Shown: positions 59,823 to 64,000 of the stretch, in pieces
Layout of the letters: every line of letters begins with the position of its first letter
Position numbering within the stretch: the stretch's first letter is position 1
Translations under genes and position numbers: made by a program
DNA from: Rhabdochromatium marinum
Lineage (GTDB): Bacteria > Pseudomonadota > Gammaproteobacteria > Chromatiales > Chromatiaceae
Reading direction: 5' to 3'
DNA: 64,000 nucleotides
Assembly (NCBI RefSeq): GCF_016583795.1
Contig: NZ_NRRS01000006.1
Span: forward strand, 62,001-126,000
Notes under the pieces: generated by a model
What the model saw: the letters and a program-made list of their open reading frames with translations, nothing else
Databases searched by the model: none
What the model was told of the DNA's origin: nothing

Positions 59823-62009
59823 ATGTCGGTTCAAACAGCGCCGGGCAGTGATGTCAACAGCCGCCGCAAGGCCATCTGTGGTATCTGTCCCGCCGGATGT
59901 TGGGTGGAAGTGGACTACGACGCTGAGGGTCGTCTGGCGCGGCTGCGCCCGGACCGGGATCATCCGCTCGGAGCCCTCTGCACCCTGGGCGAGCATGCGG
60001 CGGAAATCGTCTACTCCGAGCATCGGCTTCAACATCCGCTGCGACGCAAGGGACCGAAGGGCACACTGGATTTTGAGCCCATCAGCTGGGACCAGGCCTT
60101 TGAACTGATGGTCGAGCGTCTCGAATCGATCAAGACCGAATCGGGGCCGGAAGCCACCGCCATCTACACCGGACGCGGCAGCTTCGAGCTGGCGATGTGC
60201 GATCTTTTTCAACCCCAGGGCGTGGCGGTATCCTCAGCCTCCAGCGTACTCTTTCCCTTCGGCTCACCCAACACTCTGGGCGTGGGTGCGCTCTGCTATG
60301 TCTCCATGGCGATGATCGCACCCCATGTGACCATGGGGGGCATGTTCATCAATATGTTTTCGGATATCGAGAACGCCGAGCTGGTCGTGGTCTGGGGCGC
60401 CAACCCGGCCACCGACAGCCCGCCGCGCGATCTCGACCGCATCCTTGCCGCCAAGCAGCGCGGAGCCGAGGTGGTAGTGATCGATCCGCGCCGCACCCGC
60501 ACCGCGCGTCTCGCCGATGCCGAGTGGGTGGCCCTGCGTCCCGGCACCGACGGGGCTCTGGCCCTGAGTCTGGCGCAGGTGATCATCGAAGAACACCTCC
60601 ATGATCCGACTTTCGTGCGCGACTGGACGCTTGGCTTCGAGGATTTTCGCCAATATGTCCAAGGCTTCCGTCCGAAGCAAGCCGCACGCATCACCGGCGT
60701 GCCGGCGGACAACATCCGCCGGTTGGCACGGCGCCTGGCCCGGGCCAAGGGTGCGAGTCCAGTCATGTACACTGGTCTTGAGTACAGCGACTCTGGCGTG
60801 CAGGCGATCCGCGCAACCATGGTGCTCTGGGCACTCGCGGGCCAGCTTGACGTGCCGGGCGGGCGCTGCTTCAGCATGCCGGACAGCAACTTCCCGCCCA
60901 ATCGCTCGCGGCTGCTCGCCAATCCGGCGCTGGACAAGGCCCTCGGGCGCGAGCGCTTTCCCATCTACAGCCAGTATCGCGGAGAGTCCCACGCCATTGC
61001 CCTGCCAGAGTCGGTGCTGGAGGGCAAACCGTATCGCATTCGGGGACTGATCGTCCTGGGCGCCTCACTCATTACCTCCTGGCCACAACCCGACGTGTGG
61101 CGCAAGACGCTCGGCGCGCTCGACTTCCTGGTCAGCATTGACCGCCAACTCACCGCCGACTGCGCCTATGCCGATCTGGTGCTGCCGGCCACCACCGGCT
61201 TCGAGATCGACAGCTACATGCGCTATGGACCCATCTTTCGCCTGCGCGAGCGTGTCATCGATCCGGTAGGTGAAGCGCGCAGCGATTTCCTGATTCTCGC
61301 CGAGTTGGCGCGACGGCTCGGTTATGGTGACTATTTTCCGCAGGACGAGGAGTCCATCGTTCGCTTCGCGCTTGAGGGTAGTGACTACAGCCTGGAAGAT
61401 GTCCGCGCAGCCGGCGGCTGGGTCAAGCGTGATACACCCGCCATGCAATATCGCAAATGGGAAAGCGGTCTGTTGCGCACGGATGGTCAGCCAGGCTTCG
61501 CAACCCCCTCGGGCAAGCTCGAAATTGCCTCCAGCCTCCTGGCCGAACACGGCTATGAGGCCCTGCCGGTCTATACCGAGCCCGCCGAAGGACCGGTGGC
61601 GAACCCGGATCTGGTCAGAGACTATCCGCTGGTGTTCAATTCCGGCGCGCGGGTCACCACGGATTTTCGCTCCCAACACCACGGCATCCCAGGGCTGCTA
61701 GCCAAGCGTCCAGAGCCCACCGTCACCATTAACACACAAGATGCTGCGGCACGGGGTATCGCTGACGGGGATAAGGTGCGCATTCGCTCGCCACGCGGCG
61801 CGGTCGAAATGCGTGCCCTGGTGACCGACGACATGGTCGCAGGCGCCATCGACGCCAACATGGGCGGCGGCACGCCAGTGGGCCCACCGTCCTGGCGCGA
61901 TGCCAACATCAATGAACTCACCGACATCGCCCGCTACGATCCCATCAGCGGCTTTCCCATCTACAAAACCTTACTCTGTGAGGTGGAACGCACCGAAGCA
62001 AGCACCTGA
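59823..62009 (+). CDS. Molybdopterin oxidoreductase, DMSO-reductase family
   Basis: Catalytic molybdo- or tungsto-enzyme, 728 residues. The N-terminal [4Fe-4S] site is C19-x2-C22-x3-C26...C53 (CGICPAGC). The bis-MGD-binding domains are clear (VVVWGANPATDSPPRD, VVVIDPRRTRTARLAD) and end in a C-terminal dinucleotide-binding domain (VRIRSPRGAVEMRALVTDD). Cys158 in GSPNTLGVGALCYVS is the probable metal ligand, as in polysulfide/thiosulfate-reductase relatives. There is no Tat signal, so it acts in the cytoplasm. No iron-sulfur or membrane partner subunit is adjacent. It is divergent from the importer operon, with 177 bases between. Its substrate is unknown. Confidence 0.9.
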   Translation: MSVQTAPGSDVNSRRKAICGICPAGCWVEVDYDAEGRLARLRPDRDHPLGALCTLGEHAAEIVYSEHRLQHPLRRKGPKGTLDFEPISWDQAFELMVERLESIKTESGPEATAIYTGRGSFELAMCDLFQPQGVAVSSASSVLFPFGSPNTLGVGALCYVSMAMIAPHVTMGGMFINMFSDIENAELVVVWGANPATDSPPRDLDRILAAKQRGAEVVVIDPRRTRTARLADAEWVALRPGTDGALALSLAQVIIEEHLHDPTFVRDWTLGFEDFRQYVQGFRPKQAARITGVPADNIRRLARRLARAKGASPVMYTGLEYSDSGVQAIRATMVLWALAGQLDVPGGRCFSMPDSNFPPNRSRLLANPALDKALGRERFPIYSQYRGESHAIALPESVLEGKPYRIRGLIVLGASLITSWPQPDVWRKTLGALDFLVSIDRQLTADCAYADLVLPATTGFEIDSYMRYGPIFRLRERVIDPVGEARSDFLILAELARRLGYGDYFPQDEESIVRFALEGSDYSLEDVRAAGGWVKRDTPAMQYRKWESGLLRTDGQPGFATPSGKLEIASSLLAEHGYEALPVYTEPAEGPVANPDLVRDYPLVFNSGARVTTDFRSQHHGIPGLLAKRPEPTVTINTQDAAARGIADGDKVRIRSPRGAVEMRALVTDDMVAGAIDANMGGGTPVGPPSWRDANINELTDIARYDPISGFPIYKTLLCEVERTEAST

Positions 62010-62020
62010 GGCGCCTCCTC

Positions 62021-62193
62021 TCAATCCGCTGGATCACGCAAATAGCCTTGGTTGTCCATAAAGGCGCCATTCGGGAGATACCATGGCGGGCAAAATGCTC
62101 GCGCAACCAGCGAATCACTGTCCAGTGGCGCGCGCTCAGTGGCAGCTCCTACGCTGCGGCCTGAGCGCGCACGAAGGCTTCCGACCAGTCGCC
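62021..62193 (-). pseudogene. Relic of a TusE/DsrC-family sulfur-relay gene
   Basis: On the minus strand from 62193 the frame reads GDWSEAFVRAQAAA, an in-frame TAG, then ELPLSARHWTVIRWLREHF and ARHGISRM. This matches the core of TusE/DsrC proteins (DW near the start, HW.VI.FLR in the middle). After a frame change it reads GAFMDNQGYLRDPAD and stops; that looks like the N-terminal part of the same family (EGYL..L.DW), but placed downstream of the core. The C-terminal cysteine tail is absent. So it is a broken, apparently rearranged copy. Functional family members pass sulfur to tRNA modification or sulfite reductase. Confidence 0.6.
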
Positions 62194-62384
62194 GGGACTT
62201 GACAGTTAGCCCTCAAGGTCATTGTGTGAGCGACTGGTTTTTTCAAGAATGTATTGTGTCAGGACTGGAGCCGTTGCTACTCCTCAAGGATTGGGCCGAG
62301 AAGCGCCCCGAACTATTCAAAAAGCGCGTATATAATCTTCGGGGACTTGACAATTACCTGCCTATTTAGCCATTGAGCCCCTGT

Positions 62385-62891
62385 ATGACCAACAACGATA
62401 TCCTGCGCCGCCTTCGATACACATTCGACTTCGATGACTCCAAGATGATTGCGGTGTTTGCCGCAGCGAACAGTCGGGTGACCCGCTCGCAAGTCAGCAA
62501 TTGGTTGAAGAAAGGCGATGATCCGGAGTTCGAGGAATGTGGCGATCGCCAATTGGCGACCTTCCTCAACGGCTTGATCAATGATCGACGGGGCACGAAA
62601 GACGGCGAGCAGCCCGAGCCGGAACACTTGCTGAACAACAACATCATCTTCAGAAAGCTCAAGATCGCTTTGGATCTGAAGGCGGACGATATCCTGCGTC
62701 TCCTCGCCGCAAGTGACGTTCACATCAGCAAGCATGAGTTGAGTGCGTTCTTTCGCAAGCCGGATCATAAGCACTACCGTCAATGTAAGGATCAGATTCT
62801 GCGCAACTTTCTCAACGGGGTGCAGTTGGAGTACCGCGATGGCCGTCCTCAACAGGACGATTCCAGTGCCACTGCGGGACAGGCGTCTTGA
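62385..62891 (+). CDS. DUF1456 (YehS-like) protein
   Basis: 168-residue protein of unknown function with two copies of the DUF1456 helical repeat: NDILRRLRYTFDFDD...VSNWLKKGDD and NNIIFRKLKIALDLKADDI...LSAFFRKPDH. ATG 62385 (MTNNDILRRLRY) matches the family start; an upstream TTG is less likely. Its stop overlaps the start of the DEAD-box helicase gene, so the two are probably coupled. The role of YehS is not known. Confidence 0.88.
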   Translation: MTNNDILRRLRYTFDFDDSKMIAVFAAANSRVTRSQVSNWLKKGDDPEFEECGDRQLATFLNGLINDRRGTKDGEQPEPEHLLNNNIIFRKLKIALDLKADDILRLLAASDVHISKHELSAFFRKPDHKHYRQCKDQILRNFLNGVQLEYRDGRPQQDDSSATAGQAS

Positions 62892-64000
62892 CCACTACCT
62901 CATTCAGCTCGCTCAACCTCAACCCGGATCTGCTGGAGAATCTGTCCTCGCTCGGCTATGACACCATGACCCCCATCCAGGCACTGAGCTGTCCGGATAT
63001 CCTGGCGGGGAAGGATGTCATCGCACAGGGCAAGACCGGTTCGGGGAAGACCGCTGCCTTTGGGCTCGGTCTGCTGGAACGGCTCGATGTCGGACGCTTT
63101 CGGGTCCAATCCCTTGTCCTCTGTCCCACCCGCGAACTCGCCGATCAGGTGGCCAAGGAGATCCGTGCACTGGGCCGCCGGAGGCACAACATCAAGGTGC
63201 TGACACTCTGCGGCGGGGTTGCCGTTGGCCCTCAGATCGGCTCACTGGAACACGGTGCCCATATTGTGGTGGGAACCCCGGGCCGCATCGCGGATCATCT
63301 GGAGCGAGGCACGCTGCGGCTGGATGAGGTGGCCATGCTGGTGCTCGACGAGGCGGATCGGATGCTGGAGATGGGCTTCGAAAAGGCGCTGGATGCGATC
63401 ATCGACCGGATACCGAAGAAACGCCAGACACTGCTGTTTAGCGCCACCTACCCCAGTCGGATCCAGGCCATCGCTCGGCGGATCATGACTGAACCGGTCA
63501 TGGCCCAAGTGGCGTCCACCCACGACAATCGCAGTATCGCCCAGCACTTCTATCGCGTGACCGACGATCGACAGCGGCAGCAAGCGCTATGCCTCTTGCT
63601 GTTGCAGCACCAACCGGTGTCGACCCTGGTGTTTTGCAATACCAAGGTCGACACGCGACAGGTGGCTCAGGGATTGCAGGACAGTGGTTTTAGCGTCCTC
63701 GCGCTGCACGGCGACCTGGAGCAACGGGATCGGGATGAGATCCTGGTGCGCTTCTCCAATAAGAGCGTCTCGGTGCTGGTGGCCACCGATTTGGCGGCCC
63801 GTGGTTTGGACATCGATTCGCTCGATGCGGTGATCAACTATCGGATTGCGCTGGATGCGGAGGTACATACCCATCGCGTTGGTCGTACCGGGCGTGCCGG
63901 CAGCCAGGGTGCGGCCTTTTCTCTCTACGATGACGGTGAGGCGCATCGCGTCGCCTTATTGAATACCGCAGTGGATCCCATCATGGACAGCGAGTCGTTG
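62888..64000 (+). CDS. dbpA: DbpA-like DEAD-box RNA helicase, cut by window end
   Basis: ATP-dependent RNA helicase; 371 codons seen, the C-terminus lies beyond the window. The motifs in order are the Q motif region TPIQ, motif I GKTGSGKT, PTRELA, TPGR, DEAD, SAT, ATDLAARGLD and HRVGRTGRAG. The N-terminus (SFSSLNLNPDLLENLSSLGYDTMTPIQ) resembles DbpA, which helps assemble the 50S subunit by binding 23S rRNA hairpin 92. The DbpA-specific C-terminal RNA-binding domain is not visible, so the symbol is probable rather than certain. The start is a TTG inside TTGA overlapping the DUF1456 stop. Confidence 0.88.
   Translation, partial: MTTTSFSSLNLNPDLLENLSSLGYDTMTPIQALSCPDILAGKDVIAQGKTGSGKTAAFGLGLLERLDVGRFRVQSLVLCPTRELADQVAKEIRALGRRRHNIKVLTLCGGVAVGPQIGSLEHGAHIVVGTPGRIADHLERGTLRLDEVAMLVLDEADRMLEMGFEKALDAIIDRIPKKRQTLLFSATYPSRIQAIARRIMTEPVMAQVASTHDNRSIAQHFYRVTDDRQRQQALCLLLLQHQPVSTLVFCNTKVDTRQVAQGLQDSGFSVLALHGDLEQRDRDEILVRFSNKSVSVLVATDLAARGLDIDSLDAVINYRIALDAEVHTHRVGRTGRAGSQGAAFSLYDDGEAHRVALLNTAVDPIMDSESL

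Noticed and set aside
62052-62369. Plus-strand frame of 105 codons after the molybdoenzyme gene
   Set aside because: No family resemblance; the opposite strand gives a TusE/DsrC-like relic that explains the region better.

Overview
The window looks like chromosomal DNA of a gammaproteobacterium, most probably a purple sulfur bacterium or close relative (Chromatiales). This is inferred from the GC-rich coding bias, the classic housekeeping blocks, a periplasmic cytochrome c' beside a cytochrome b561, a DsrC/TusE-like gene relic, a cytoplasmic DMSO-reductase-family molybdoenzyme, and many sensory kinases. No 16S rRNA or photosynthesis gene is present, so the assignment is not certain.

Layout. 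1-4.3 kb (minus strand): comEC (cut by the window start), lolD and one LolC/E-type permease. 4.4-9.2 kb (plus): macromolecular-synthesis cluster rpsU-yqeY-dnaG-rpoD followed by a CAU-anticodon tRNA, probably tRNA-Ile2. 9.2-10.3 kb (minus): an MltD-like lytic transglycosylase lipoprotein. 10.5-12.06 kb: an IS200/IS605-type element carrying an omegaRNA region and an IscB whose HNH nuclease core is deleted in frame. 12.07-20.8 kb: a signalling island with three multidomain kinases, then a proline-rich sensor kinase convergent with and overlapping its likely response regulator. 21-22.5 kb: an exported double-DUF1566 protein. 22.5-28.3 kb: an ammonium transporter fused to HAMP and chemoreceptor signalling domains, a decayed chemoreceptor relic, and a PAS-PAS-GAF-PocR histidine kinase. 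28.4-31.5 kb: a tripartite ABC exporter. 31.6-46.5 kb (minus): the complete nuoABCDEFGHIJKLMN operon, ended by a strong hairpin terminator. 46.6-48.2 kb: tRNA-Leu(GAG), secG and tpiA. 48.5-53.7 kb: a DUF342/FapA protein, a YebG-family protein, gltA, rpmE and a GlgC-like protein without catalytic motifs. 53.9-56.1 kb: folD, cytochrome c' and cytochrome b561. 56.1-62.0 kb: a soluble PDC/Cache-domain protein, an NrtABC/SsuABC-type importer and a divergent molybdopterin oxidoreductase. 62.0-64 kb: a TusE/DsrC relic, a DUF1456 (YehS) protein and a DbpA-like DEAD-box helicase cut by the window end.

How it fits together. Most of the window is core metabolism and information processing: respiratory complex I, citrate synthase, triosephosphate isomerase, FolD, primase, sigma-70 and ribosomal proteins. 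The accessory parts of most interest are the Amt-chemoreceptor fusion (a transporter-shaped ammonium sensor wired to the chemotaxis machinery), the HNH-less IscB with its own RNA, the dense kinase/phosphorelay island, the importer-molybdoenzyme-sensor cluster, and the degenerate GlgC paralogue.
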